From contig JAUMIR010000003.1 of assembly GCA_030847615.1 (NCBI GenBank), positions 24,991,001 to 25,055,000 on the forward strand: a stretch of 64,000 bases of DNA. Direction: 5' to 3'. How positions within the stretch are numbered: position 1 is the stretch's first letter; each line of letters begins with the position of its first letter. The notes beneath the pieces were generated by a model, which did not search any database, had not been told where the DNA came from, and saw nothing but the letters and a program-made list of their open reading frames with translations. The position numbers and the translations under genes are program-made. The stretch is from Gambelia wislizenii (taxonomy: Eukaryota; Chordata; Lepidosauria; Squamata; Crotaphytidae). This document shows, one piece after another, positions 44,521 to 55,683 of the stretch.

Positions 44521-45375
44521 ATATGTGTCCCAATTGGAAAGGGGGTCAGACAAGGCTGCATTTTATCATCCTAGTTGTTCAACTTGGATGCAGAAAATAT
44601 CATAGGCAGAGTAGGTTTAGACTCAGAGGAAAGAGGAGTGAAGATTGGAGGAAGGAATTTCAACAATCTAAGATATGTAGATGACACCATACTACTAGCA
44701 GAAAACAACAAAGACTTGGAACAATTACTAAAGAAAGTCAAAGAAGAAAGTGCTAAGGCAGGCTTATAGTTGAACATTAAGAAAACAAAAATAATGACCA
44801 TGGAGGATTTACATAAATTCAAATCTAGACAATGAGGAAATTGAAATACAGTCGGATCACTCTATCTGCGGAACCAATATCCATGGTTTCAGTTATCTGA
44901 GGGACACAAAGTAGGGACACATACCATTAGAGTTGTGCTGGAAAATGCTTAGGCATATTCTAGGTCTTCCAATACAACTCTATGGTATGCTTTATCTGAA
45001 GTCCTTTATTTTAATAGGATTCACTGTTACCTGCAGGTTCTGGTATCCACAGTAAGTCTAGGACCCAAACCTCCACAGATACAGGGGGCCTACTATAGTT
45101 AAATATTTCCCATACCTTGGATCAATCATCGATTAAAACAGAGAATGCAGTCAAGAAATCAGAAAAAGGCTAGTACTGGGAAGGGCAGCTATGAAAGAAC
45201 TAGAGAAGATCCTAAAGTGCAAAGATATAAAACTGAACATGAAAGTTAGGATTGTCCAAGCCATTGTATTTCCCATCACCAAATACAGGTGTGAGAGTTG
45301 GACAGTGAGAAAAGCTGATAGAAAGAAAATCAACTCGTTTGAGATATGGTGCTTGAGAAGAGTGCTGGCCTAATG
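44521..45375 (+). mobile_element. Bov-B (RTE clade) reverse transcriptase fragment
   Basis: Coding sequence of the Bov-B type: VRQGCILS, then LFNLDAENIIGRVGLDSEER, NNLRYVDDTILLAENN with the catalytic YxDD intact at 44674-44685, KKVKEESAKAGL and LNIKKTKIM. After an inserted MITE it continues YLGSIID, GRAAMKELEKILKCKDIKLN, KVRIVQAIVFPITKYRCESW and EIWCLRRVLA. Stops and frame changes show it is dead. It is truncated at both ends. Bov-B is the LINE expected in squamates. Confidence 0.9.
44849..45095. mobile_element. Tigger-type MITE inserted in Bov-B, 247 bp
   Basis: The left end CAGTCGGATCACTCTATCTG and the complemented right end TAGTAGGCCCCCTGTATCTG pair, with TA on both sides (44847-44848, 45096-45097). 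The Bov-B reading resumes directly behind it, which confirms the borders. Confidence 0.85.
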
Positions 45376-45643
45376 ATAATCCAGTGATTTATCACATGAC
45401 TAAGTTGACTTTGACAGGATTTAGTACTGCTTTCCTGGCCAATTTGAGAGTTTTGTGTTCGAATCTCTGATACTGGCAGCTCATGGTCCAAGAAAGGTAA
45501 GGCACACTCCTTACTCAGACCTGGAGTCTGAAATGTTACTTTTTAAAAGGAAATATTTAATTTACTGTCATAATCCAATGAGTAATTAGTTGTTAGTGTT
45601 AGTGCAGTCCAGAAAAGTGACTTGCTGAGTTCCTCATTACTAA

Positions 45644-45958
45644 GGAGCTTACCACATGCTGAAGTAAAGCAGCAGTGATGCAGGATGTCACGCTTCCCTA
45701 CCACATGACATCACCATTCTTCTGGTATTCTTCCATTCTGTTCCCATTGGAGACCGAGGTAAAACTATGTCTTTTAATAACGTGTTCTATTGTTTTTCCA
45801 GTTAGCAAAAAGGTTTTTCCAATTAGCAAAAAGATACGGTTTTACCCCAGTCTCCCACGGGACTGGAACAGAAGAACAACAATGTTGTGCAGTAAGGCAG
45901 CACAGAAGGTGGACCTTCCTGCTGCACTGCCGCTTTACTTCAGCATGTGGTAAGCCCC
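45644..45958. mobile_element. Harbinger-like MITE, 315 bp
   Basis: The arms begin GGAGCTTACCACATGCTGAA and, complemented on the right, GGGGCTTACCACATGCTGAA, and pair for about 120 bp. TAA is duplicated at 45641-45643 and 45959-45961. Two copies of CCAATTAGCAAAAAG-like sequence lie in the centre. Non-coding. Confidence 0.9.
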
Positions 45959-45961
45959 TAA

Positions 45962-47559
45962 CCCATTACTGTTACTATTGTGCCATAGAGAAATATAGGA
46001 AAACGGTTTCTGATTCCCCCAAGTGGCCAATACAGATATTGTACTTTGGAAATTCTGTAGAAAATACAGAAGGCATTACAACCGCAACCCTTTGAGTCTG
46101 CAGCAGAAGATAACCATGCCTGAGAACCATCTTCCCACCACCCATTACTCAGAGGGAATCAGCGCACACACCCAGTAATGAGTAATCAGTAGAAACCGCA
46201 ATGCTGTTTCACTAAAATTAAATTATAACCATGGCCATTATAGGCCAATGTGTAACTCAGTTCTAGTTCACAAAAAGTGACTATTTACAAAACACACACA
46301 CACACACACACAAAACAAAAAAACCTCATTAGAAAAACAAGTTACTTCATATCTCTGATTGGTCTGCAGGCCATCCCTGATCCTTCATCTACAGTAACTC
46401 AGATGTAGGTTAGTATTTACATGAACAGTGCATGCTTCATGAGTGCAATAGTATGTAAATGACTCTACTGTTGCCTCCAACACTGTTTTGCACATGGTTC
46501 TGATTAGTGACCTTTGGGTTCTAGGAAAAAACAAGGAAATGCAATCATCCAGACATCTGCCCATCTTCTGCAATATATTATTTACTTTCTCAAGTGGAAC
46601 ATGGTGGAAATCACCATAGTCATTCAACTTGCCAGATGTTTTGTACTATCAGTGAGATTCCACTGTGCTTGCAACCAGGTCAGGCAAGTTACAAGCTTCT
46701 ATTTCATCTTAATTCACTGAGATGTTTGAGAGACATGGAACTATGGAGCCTCTAGGTGGATTTGCCAAAATGACTTAGAGTAGCTCCTTGCAATGACTAG
46801 CTTATGCAGGCACACCCTATCACTCAGGAAGTGACCTGGAGCAAAATGTGATGGCTGAGCAGAGATGACAGCTGGGTTATAGGCAAGGTGTTAAAGAGCC
46901 CTTGCATCTGAATACGGAGTGCTGTCAAAAGTCCCTGAACAGAGGCTCTTTCCTCTTACTTCTGGCCATTTTCCTCATATGGGTCAGTGATTTCTTCTGG
47001 TTCACCAGCTTTCTTTTTACTTAGCATCTGACAGAAACATAGCGTTTTGCTTAGGTTCTCCAAATGAAACCCAAGTTCATACATCTGACAGAATAAAATA
47101 GGTGAAGATACATTCAACCCACTTCTTTCTTGTTTCTTTGTAATAGCAGCTACAAACTTTCCTGTTCAGGCAGAGATACTGAAATGGCTAAAAAAATAAC
47201 TCAAAACAAAATCTAATTTAATCAATTAAAATGTACCCGTTGCTGCAAAATAACAACTTACCAGAGCTAAAAGCAGCATTTTTAAAAAAGCAACCAAGAG
47301 TGTTAGAGCTAATATAAGTAAATCACAATCCAAACAGCAATTTAAAAGGTTAAAAATCAGTTAATCTCTTCAAACACACTGGAAGAATACAGACAAAAAA
47401 TAATATAACTTCTCACAGCAGGGATGCCCAGATACAGGGTGCGGCCATAGATGGTTTATAAGTTGTCACCAAACATATCTTAGAACAGAGATGAACAGAA
47501 GACAGATCAGGATCAACTGATCTCTTATTGCCTTCTAATTATGCTGTAATGTCCACTTA
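45962..47559. other. No recognised gene
   Basis: A (CA)n run lies at 46292-46313. The rest is AT-rich and unassigned. Confidence 0.35.
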
Positions 47560-48034
47560 CTTCTCTGTTAGCCGGTGCACGAAATCTCGATGGTTCTCGC
47601 AAGAAGATGTGAGTTCCCATAAAAACACCAAAGTCACTTAAAATAACAAATTAAATACACAGATAAGCCCTGGAACATACATAAAAACTTGACTGCAATA
47701 TGGAATATTCATAAAAAGAGTGCCCTGTTGATTGTCTTCCTGTTGTCACCCAGATGTTTTCTCAGTGGCAATGGGAATGGGAGCAAGCGAACCGCCCATT
47801 CATGCTGTATTCTCATGATTAGAGTGGGACTTGGTTTCGCATGCTCTTAATATCAAGAAAATAGCAATATTAAAGATCTATTGATGGCTTAGCCTGTGAA
47901 TAAAAAATGATGCCTTATTCACGGCTCGTGCACATGCTGGCCAAGGGAGGAGGATGTCATAGTCTGATCATTTCAGCTTGTTGTGTTATTATCACATTGT
48001 AATGACACGATCTTTGCCTTGTCTGATAAAGTCC
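47560..48034. mobile_element. Harbinger-like MITE, left end unresolved
   Basis: From about 47710 it matches the right half of the 35.6-kb element (ATTCATAAAAAGAGTG, TCAGTGGCAATGGG, TGATGCCTTATTCACGGCTC) and ends GTCTGATAAAGTCC. GTA follows. The left terminal repeat is not clear. Confidence 0.7.
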
Positions 48035-48497
48035 GTAGTCAACATGCTTTTGTTTGAATTTGATTCTATTAACATGACTGTATATTGCCCTGACAGCAAT
48101 AGGAGAGTATAAAAAGCCTCTGAACATCCAGGGAATGACTTTATGTATGGTTCAATAGGAGTTTCCCAGATTCCAAGATAACAGGGGCAGTGCAAAAAAC
48201 TTGAGTTATCGTTTCCATTTCACCAGAATTACAGAGGTGTTTATGTTGGGAATACAGGATCTTTTTAAGCTTCCCTTCTTGTATTGCTGATGACAAAGCA
48301 TTTAATTGGGCAAGAGTAAAAGCTTTATGCTGATTTGACATTAAAAGTAAATCAAAATAATTAGCTGGTTTGAAGGATATCAATGCAGTATCAATTAATA
48401 TGTTGTTTGAAGTTGCCTCTAGATTATGCTGCCTCTCCACATCCATAATTCATTGTCTAAGGGCTCAACTAGCTACATCAAATCCCACATGTAAAAG
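48035..48497 (-). mobile_element. LINE-X, C-terminal part (unassigned non-LTR element)
   Basis: The minus strand starts with LHVGFDVA at the border to LINE-R and continues MDVERQHNLEATSNNIL, FKPANYFDLLLMSNQHKAFT, ALSSAIQEGKLKKILYSQ, HLCNSGEMETITQVF and, in another frame, HCPCYLGIWE and FYTLLLLSGQ. The Cys-x-Glu-Thr-x-His-type spacing before HCPxY is typical of the C-terminus of several LINE clades. The N-terminal continuation is found at 62051-62585. Not LINE-R, CR1, L2 or Bov-B. Confidence 0.75.
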
Positions 48498-48957
48498 ATC
48501 TCTGGCTTTTCTTTGCAAACAAAGATTCAGGAAGGACTCATCCCACGTTTTCTGCAAGCGTGCTGATGACCAAAAAGGCCAATCTGAGATAAACAAGTCC
48601 GGTTGCAGAAAGCACAGCAGAAGGTTTCCTTGGGTGATGTTACCGGGTTGTGATTCTTTCTGCGTTGTCGTTTCTCTTCAAGATTTGTTTGGCATGAGTT
48701 CTCAAATAAGGCTGCAGCATTGTGGATAGTGCGTCTCCATGCCTCCTGATGTGAGGCCAGGGCGGACCATTGTTGGTGATCAATTTGGCCAAGCCTGAGA
48801 TGTTGTTTCAGGGAGTCCTTGTATCACTTTTTTGGAACGCTCCTCTTACGCTGACCCGTGGCGAGTTCACCATAGAGTACTATTTTTGGGAGGCGATGGT
48901 CCTCCATCCTAGAAACGTGCCCTGCCCAGCGCAGCTGTGTTCTCAGTATCATGGCCT
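48498..48957 (-). mobile_element. LINE-R 3' fragment, 460 bp
   Basis: It encodes MILRTQLRWAGHVSRMEDHR, PKKXYKDSLKQHLRLGQIDH-like sequence and the finger-like CAFCNRTCLSQIGLFGHQHAC. About 94% identical by eye to the copy at 63 kb but lacking that copy's 12-bp deletion. It adjoins LINE-X on the left. No target duplication was found around this piece itself. Confidence 0.9.
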
Positions 48958-49004
48958 ACAGCTCTTCCAATTCTCCTTATCAGAATGGCCACTCACTATG
49001 TTGC

Positions 49005-49235
49005 CTAGGGGATTAGTGGATTAAGTATTGGACTATGACTATGGAGACCAGGTTTGAATCCCCACTCTGCCATGAAAACCCACTAGGTGACCTTGGGCAA
49101 GTCCCACTCACTCACCCTCAGAGCAAGAACAAGACAAACCCCGTCTGAACAAATCTTGCAAAGAAAACCCTGTGATAGGTTCACCTTAGGGTTGCCATAA
49201 ACCAGGAATGACTTGAAGGCACACATCAACACAAT
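49005..49235 (+). mobile_element. SINE-B, near full length
   Basis: The order is GGGGATTAGTGGATTAAGTA (A-box region), GGAGACCAGGTTTGAATCCC (B box), AGGTGACCTTGGGCAAGTCC, AAGAAAACCCTGTGATAGG and a tail GACTTGAAGGCACACATCAA. Confidence 0.9.
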
Positions 49236-50789
49236 CAGATTTACACCATCTCAACACACTGTTTTTGGTCATTGCATAGGTTGGAATTCTGTTCTGACAG
49301 TATAATGACCAAAGCCCTCCCTCTAAAACCTGCCTTGTAAGCAGTGCAGAACCTCTCCAATGCAGTTATTTGTATATTTTCAGGAAGCAGGGGGTCAGCA
49401 GAGAGATGTCCAGCTGTTTTGCCAGGGACCTCAGAGGATCCTTGGGACATCCCAGCAGATGACATCCTTGCAGTTCATACAGCTACAGGAAAATAGCTGG
49501 ACATGTTCCTTTCTAACAATATTGAAATGGCTGTGCATCAGGAGATGTAAGTACTGAGACATAGCTATGCGATACACGTATGCCTCCAGGTGTGGGATCG
49601 CAGCCATTATTTTTTTGGACAACAACTCCCAGAATTCCCTAGCCAGCATAGCTAATGATGATTGATGCTGACTCCAGGTGTGGATGTGCACACATGCACA
49701 CATGTGCACATGTGTGTAAGGGAATTGTAATCTAAGATTTCAACAAGTTATAATCCAAATAATTTTTCAACCTCTGTTCTTTTCAAGCAGAGGCATAAGC
49801 TTCCCCTAATGGGATCAATTTAAATTAAGATTTCATATATAACATTAAGACTTCAGAGGTCCAATTTTTGAAGGCCAAAGAGGTACAATAGATGAAGGCC
49901 AATCCTAAAAGGGATGTCTTTCAAATTACACTCACCCCATTTCTAGATTAGGGCATGACATTTTGCTGAATCAGGAAAGGGAACCATTAGGCATCCAAGA
50001 GCTCACCATCCTGACATGCCACTCTTGATTTCCACAGCAAGGCCCTGCTGAGCTGGCTGATGAATGGTTCATTAAACAGGTTGCTTTCTGCTGAGTCAGT
50101 ACAGCCTCATTTAATTAACAGAAAATAAAACTAGATGGCTTCCTTGGCAGCTTTGCTGAGAAACATGCATGGGTCAGCCATATTTGTATGGCTGTATATT
50201 CTCATAACAACCAATGCTGGAAATAGCTGCTCTGTTTTTTCTGGAATTAGATCCAAGGGATTTCATACTCTCTACCTTCAGAGGACTTGTTATTCATTGC
50301 CTTGTCAATTAAGGAAATCCCAAGCAACTTGTCCAGATGACTTCTGAATCTTGGTGAGGGTTGTTATTGTTGTGCATAGATATGCTCGGTTCACCCCAAG
50401 GCACTGATCCATTATTCTGTGTAAACAGAAGACCAAACAAGATGTGATAAGGTTACTATTCATAATATCTCTGCCCTAGTCACATAGAAAAACAAAATCT
50501 AGAGGGCAGGACCAGCTGAAGACACACTGCAATCTGAAACCTAACAGTAAAGAATATGAACCCCCTCCCTTTCCAAAACCAAGATACACAGTACCCAAAG
50601 CCTGTGAGGTTATTATGATACATGATGTAGGAAATTGATTGCACAAACACTTCTCATACTGGAAGTAAGGAAAGAATAGCAACTAATTCAGTAATTAATA
50701 GCTTGCTGCCCTATTGTGACACCCAAAATTTATTACCCAATAGTTGGGCCCCATCTGTTGTGGGGGAAGACTATTAGGAGTACAGATAA
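49236..50789. other. Mostly unassigned; hAT-like remnant near 49605-49680
   Basis: GGACAACAACTCCCAGAATT, CCCTAGCCAGCATAGCTAAT and GACTCCAGGTGTGG resemble one half of the hAT-like MITEs. CA/TG-rich runs lie at 49685-49715. No gene seen. Confidence 0.35.
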
Positions 50790-50890
50790 GTTATTTTGGG
50801 GGGAAGCAACTCCCAGAATCTCCAGCCAAAAGTTTCCATGCTGGTTGGGGATTCTTGGAGGTGTAGTTCCCAAAATTTCCACACTTCGGG
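50790..50890. mobile_element. Short hAT-like MITE
   Basis: GCAACTCCCAGAATCTCCAG on the left pairs with GGGATTCTTGGAGGTGTAGT on the right around TTTCCATGCTGGTTGG. Terminal bases are poorly preserved. Confidence 0.5.
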
Positions 50891-51774
50891 GGGAGGGGGG
50901 GCTGGAGCATAAAAGTAGTGATTGGGATAGAACTCTCTCTAGTACCTTGCCTTCCTTCAGACTGTTGCTATAAAAACACCTTCCTAGTTTCCCAGCTCTG
51001 CTTTTGGAACTGAGATGGATAGGTCTGACTGAACACCTTCCCATTTCAAAGAATGTTTTCAGACAGAACAAGAAACTAAGAGGTGTGTCTCTGCTATTAT
51101 TTGCAAAGCTAGATAAGTGTGTCCCATAGGCCACATGCAGTCTCAAGGTCCATTTTATGGCTTCCACACACACACAGTCAAAAATGCCCCAAAGTAGCCT
51201 CCAGAGGGTGTGCAGGGCAATTCCACCATGCAGGGAAGACTTCTGGTCTTCCCCCCCCCCATCGATTTTTTTAAAGAAAAATGTAATATATTTTTTTAGA
51301 ACTTGCCCTAGATTAACACAAAATGACCACTAGGGAGGCATTTCCATCATGTTTTAGGCCCCCCTAGACCAGTTTAGGCCCTGGAGAGGCCCTTTTTTTG
51401 AAACAGGAAATGAACAAGAAGTGATATCTGTTCCCTTCCTTCCATATCCCCTTGAGGGTGTTTGGGAGCATTTAGGGACAATTCTTTTTAAGGAGAGGTT
51501 ACAGGGGGTGAAGCCTCCCAAGAACTCCTGGGGGGCTAAGGCACCCCCTAGTCTTCAACAGTTGCCCACCCCTGTTCTAAAGGAACAAAATTTGATTGGG
51601 GAGATGACCAAAAATGCATGTCTGTCATTGAAGCTCAAATCACAGCACCCTGTTATCTACTGCTGCGTTTGCCTCAACAGTGTGTCAACATTTTGCACTG
51701 CTTCTGACAGGAAGTTCTAGAACAAAAATGGGAGCCCCCAATGAAGAATTGCCAGAATCCCCCTAAGAATGATA
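50891..51774. other. No recognised feature
   Basis: No gene or nameable repeat; homopolymer C and T runs lie near 51250-51290. Confidence 0.35.
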
Positions 51775-52037
51775 GGGAGCCCTGGTGGCGCAGTGGTTAA
51801 ATGCCAGTACTGCAGCCACAATGTTGTAAGTTCTATCCCAAGGGCTCCAAGGTTCACTCAGCCTTTCATCCTTTTGTAGGTCGCCGGGCTTGTGGGCACA
51901 ATTAGCTAAGACACATTGGAAACCACTTAATGCGGTGTAGATGTGTAAATTGCTATTGCTTAACAATTTGTAAGCTTCTCTGAGAGCCTTTGTGGCTGAA
52001 CAGCGGGGTGTAAATACCTAAAATAAAATAAATATAA
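51775..52037 (+). mobile_element. SINE-A, full length
   Basis: The best 5' end of the family: GAGCCCTGGTGGCGCAGTGG (A box), GTAAGTTCTATCCCAAGG (B box, diverged), CAAGGTTCACTCAGCC, then TTGCTATTGCTTAACAATTT and GCGGGGTGTAAATACCTAAA. A short piece after CCTTTTGTAGGTCG is deleted. Confidence 0.9.
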
Positions 52038-52289
52038 CTGAATGATGTCATTGCATAACCCCACTCTAGAACCATCATTTTGGTGGATTGGTATGCAAGT
52101 TTGGTCTAGTAGGTCAGATAATTTGGTTTGTGGAAATGGCACTTGCACAGTGCAAACATGCAAATGCCTTCAATTGCATCATTACTGGTGACAGCCAATT
52201 AACAGGAAAAGCGCCAATTTAAATGTTACAATCACAGAGGCAGCAAAAAAAAAAGTGGGGGATATGGGGAGGGAGAGACAGCTATAATT

Positions 52290-52550
52290 CTACTTTTCAG
52301 TCTCATGCATCTGGAGAGTGAAAAGAGAGTCAGGAGGAACAATGGCTGGTGACTGCAAAATATCCATCACATCAAGGCTACAACCATCAAGGTTGCCTCC
52401 ATATAGCACCTTGTAATGGTACTCATTATCCACAACTGCAAAGCCCAGCATCCCCCACCTTGGTTCACTTACAATTGGCAATAATTTGATATCAATCTGG
52501 TCAAACCTTGGCCTTTCACAACCAGATTTTTTTGATGGAGCGGACCTCAC
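52290..52550 (-). pseudogene. Protein-like reading frame of unknown origin
   Basis: An 86-codon frame ends CSLDVMDILQSPAIVPPDSL, FTLQMHETEK and a stop. It does not look like random translation, and its first half (CERPRFDQIDIKLLPIVSEP, RWGMLGFAVVDN) is repeated, interrupted, at 52721-52813. Upstream on the minus strand another frame reads VSVEEDSDLQSNEDPNCIDE. Together this could be a decayed retrocopy or part of an unrecognised element. I recognise no domain. The ATG at 52550 is not supported. Confidence 0.3.
52428..52520. repeat. 93-bp direct repeat, left copy
   Basis: It starts ATCCACAACTGCAAAGCCCA and recurs at 52721-52813 with three mismatches. The two copies flank a LINE-R 3' fragment, but 27 bp separate this copy from the LINE tail. 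Confidence 0.9.
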
Positions 52551-52720
52551 TCTTTCTGGCTTTTCTTCACAAACAAAGATTCAGGAAGGACTCATCCCGC
52601 ATTTTCTGCGAGCGCGCTGATGACTAAAAAGGCCAATCTGAGATAAACAAGTCCGGTTGCAGAAAGCACAGCAGAAGGTTTCCTTGGGTGATGTTACCGG
52701 GTTGTGATTCTTTCTGCGTT
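52548..52720 (-). mobile_element. LINE-R 3' fragment, about 170 bp
   Basis: The minus strand contains AGAAAGAATCACAACCCGGT, the finger-like CAFCNRTCLSQIGLFSHQRA region, and ends GAAGAAAAGCCAGAAAG. Only the last part of the element was integrated. Confidence 0.9.
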
Positions 52721-52813
52721 ATCCACAACTGCAAAACCCAGCATCCCCCACCTTGGTTCACTTACAATTGGCAATAATTTGATATCAATATGGTCAAACC
52801 TCGGCCTTTCACA
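52721..52813. repeat. 93-bp direct repeat, right copy
   Basis: It begins exactly at the 5' edge of the LINE-R fragment. This is what a target-site duplication would look like, although 93 bp is long. Confidence 0.9.
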
Positions 52814-53084
52814 GACTGATGGGAAACAGAGGAACACTGGGAATAGCACGGGCACAACCAACCAACGTCTCTTTTAAAAAGGAGAAGGTTATTTCTGCCC
52901 TGTGACTGGAAAGGCAGACACTCATCAATACAGTTGGGATCTTCATTGCTTTGCAAATCAGAATCCTCTTCCACAGATACGCAAGTCAAAGGAGAATTGC
53001 TTGTCAATCACTAGATTCAAAAACATCCTCATTTCCCAGTTCCTGGCTCGTCCAGAAATCCTTTGCTTACATCGATAGGAACTA

Positions 53085-53320
53085 CAGTTGTCCCTTCATA
53101 TTTGCTGGGGTTCGGTTCCAGGACCCCCACCCCCTGTGGATACCAAAATCCGTGAATACTCAAGTCCTATTATATGCAATGGCATAGCAAAATGGTGTCC
53201 CTTATATAAGAGGGCAAAATCAAGGTTTGCTTTTTGGATTATTATTTTTTTAAGAATATTTTCAAGCCATGAATACTTAAATCCATGAATGCCAAATCCA
53301 TGAATGTGGAGGGACAACTG
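53085..53320. mobile_element. Tigger-type MITE, 236 bp
   Basis: The ends CAGTTGTCCCTTCATATTTG and, complemented, CAGTTGTCCCTCCACATTCA pair and are flanked by TA (53083-53084, 53321-53322). The second part of each end (GATACCAAAATCCGTGAATA, TCCATGAATGCCAAATCCAT) also follows the Tigger/MER2-like pattern. No transposase. Confidence 0.9.
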
Positions 53321-53322
53321 TA

Positions 53323-55683
53323 TCTGAAGACAAATGTTTCTTGTATCCAGATGGCACCTTCAAAGACTTTTTGGCTTTATTGTTGTTGAATAAATCATGA
53401 CATGGTGTAATATGTCATGTGTTGTTTGTTCATCTGAAGTTGTATTTGCCTAATTTTAAGACCTGCTAAGGAATAGATGCTTGTTATTATGTCCTGATAT
53501 GTAAACTCATAGAATTCAAAGAGGGTATACAGTACTGAATTTTTCACATGACTGTAGATAGATATGCATATATAGTCTCCTCAAGGAGAAACACACACAA
53601 AGCAATGTCTGTCTGGGCACTTCTACTTTGTTATATTCCATAACATTATATGTAAGGCATTATTCCAGTATATGATATATATAAGGCATATTAAGTCATA
53701 TAGCCATTATATGATATTCCCCAGGAGATTCATAGGGAGTTTATTTCTCTGTTCAGCTCTTTAACTGGTTTGGCATGTAATACATGTAATATTATCTTTG
53801 TGTCATCATAAACAGGTTCTTCCTAATCACATAGTTTCCCATAGTGTCTACTAAGTCATTATACAGACAATTCCTAGAGACTTATACATATTCACATTCC
53901 TGTCCCTTAGCATATTCCTAGCTATTTTCATCTGTTTGATGGATTTTACAACTCTAACAGGCTTCTGTGTAACACAGGTGTTCAAGGGTTAAAAAAACCT
54001 TAAGCACTTCTTAAGCAAGTCTGAACTGCATTAATCACATGTAAGCATGTTTCTCCTAGCCTTACCAGAATCAGCTTTTTAGGGTGGCATGTCAGGGCTT
54101 ATCCTGGGAAGGCTACACCGTTGCCTTCTCTTCCCCAAGGTGGAGGCATGCTGAATAGCCACCTAGTTATGTGGCTCTGACGTAGCTCTTTTATTCTCTT
54201 CTGATGTCCATTCAGTGTCTTAATTATCCAATCAGAGGTTTGCATCTTATCTTATTGTTCAGGACACTTGAGTCTAGTGCACACCCTGCTTTTCATTTAC
54301 ATCCTACTGCCTGTTGTCAAGTGTCTTTAATGTACTAGCCCGCAGGATGACCTGAGGTTATTTTTTTTTTATTTTTTTGTGGGTTTTGCTTACATAATTT
54401 AAAGGAACATCTGGCATTCTTCCCAGACTTGAAACCTAAACCAGACTTTCCCTTTCTTTTATTACAATACTGTCATGAATCTTTGGCTGCATATACTACC
54501 ATCTATAGATTTTACCAGGTTATATGTCTTTATTTAATTATATATAAACATTTTAATGGTATATGCACAGATTGAAGAGTTGCCAACTAAAATTCATCTG
54601 GCCTGTAACAAGGGGGGTTTGCAGTCACCAGGGAGGCTCAGAGGCCGTAAAAGTGGCCCATGAGCTTTAGTTTCCTCACCCCGGTCTATTTCTATGTGAA
54701 TTGTGCAACAAAGCAGGTGAGGGTTAAAACCCGGACTTCTGACCCAACAAGAGAGATCAATTTCCAGGAAGTGGCAAAATTTCTCTGTGACCATTGACAT
54801 TCCTTTGTATTGCTCCAGAAGCTTTGAACTCTTTGCGTATATGACACGAGATCCCACTTCCTGCATTCATTCTTCAGACCCCTTACAAATACCCAATGAA
54901 TTTCCATTATATTGTTAAGCATGCATTTGTGTGCAGAATTGCAGACATTGTGCAGTGTGTGTCTGTGTTTGCGTGTGCATGTGTGTGTGACTTTCGGGGA
55001 GGGGCTACTCTCTCTTTTGAAGGGCAGGAACCAATATCTTCGAGTTGCTTAGTTCATGAAATAATTTTCCACCGGGTACACTGTGTAATTTTCACCTTTA
55101 AAAGTGCTTGTTTCCCTCTATGCCATTTTGACCCCTGGCATTTCATCAAAGGGAACATTCTATTGATGTGGCTTAATTAAAAGTGTCCCCTAGTGTGACT
55201 TCATTTCAGCTCCACCAGTGTACATTTCCAGGGAAGGCTCTTTCTATCCAATTAGCTGCTTGCAGTGGGAGCTGTGCTTAAGCCCATTGAAATGGCAGTG
55301 GGAGACCGTGTGTTGCAGGGTGTGTGTGTGAAAGGATCAGTAGATACCTTTTCAATACAGATGATGTCAGACCTGCCATTCATGTCCTACCCTAACAACT
55401 GAGCTGTTTCCTCAGTTCCAGTGTTAAAAAGCTGTTTTTCATTCAGTGATGATGGTGCAATAGAGAATATAGAGTTAGCATGTGCCAACAGTTCGGGGGG
55501 GGGGGCGAATTAGCATGCATATGTGTTACAGCAGTTGGTAATAAAGAAGAAGCTCTCAAAATATTTGGGTTTTGTTTTAAGATTGGAGAAATAATCAGTG
55601 GACGGGGGAAGAAAGCAGGGCAAAGGTTTGTAAAATGGCACAGGGAATGCAGGAAGCAGATGGAAAGGCATCCCCCCCCTCCT
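53323..55683. other. No recognised feature
   Basis: AT-rich, with a T-run at 54360-54380 and a TG-rich run near 54955-54990. No exon-like frame or nameable repeat. Confidence 0.35.

Noticed and set aside
51775..52037. A possible tRNA gene (A- and B-box words)
   Set aside because: The boxes belong to SINE-A. No cloverleaf or proper 3' end; body and LINE-like tail follow.
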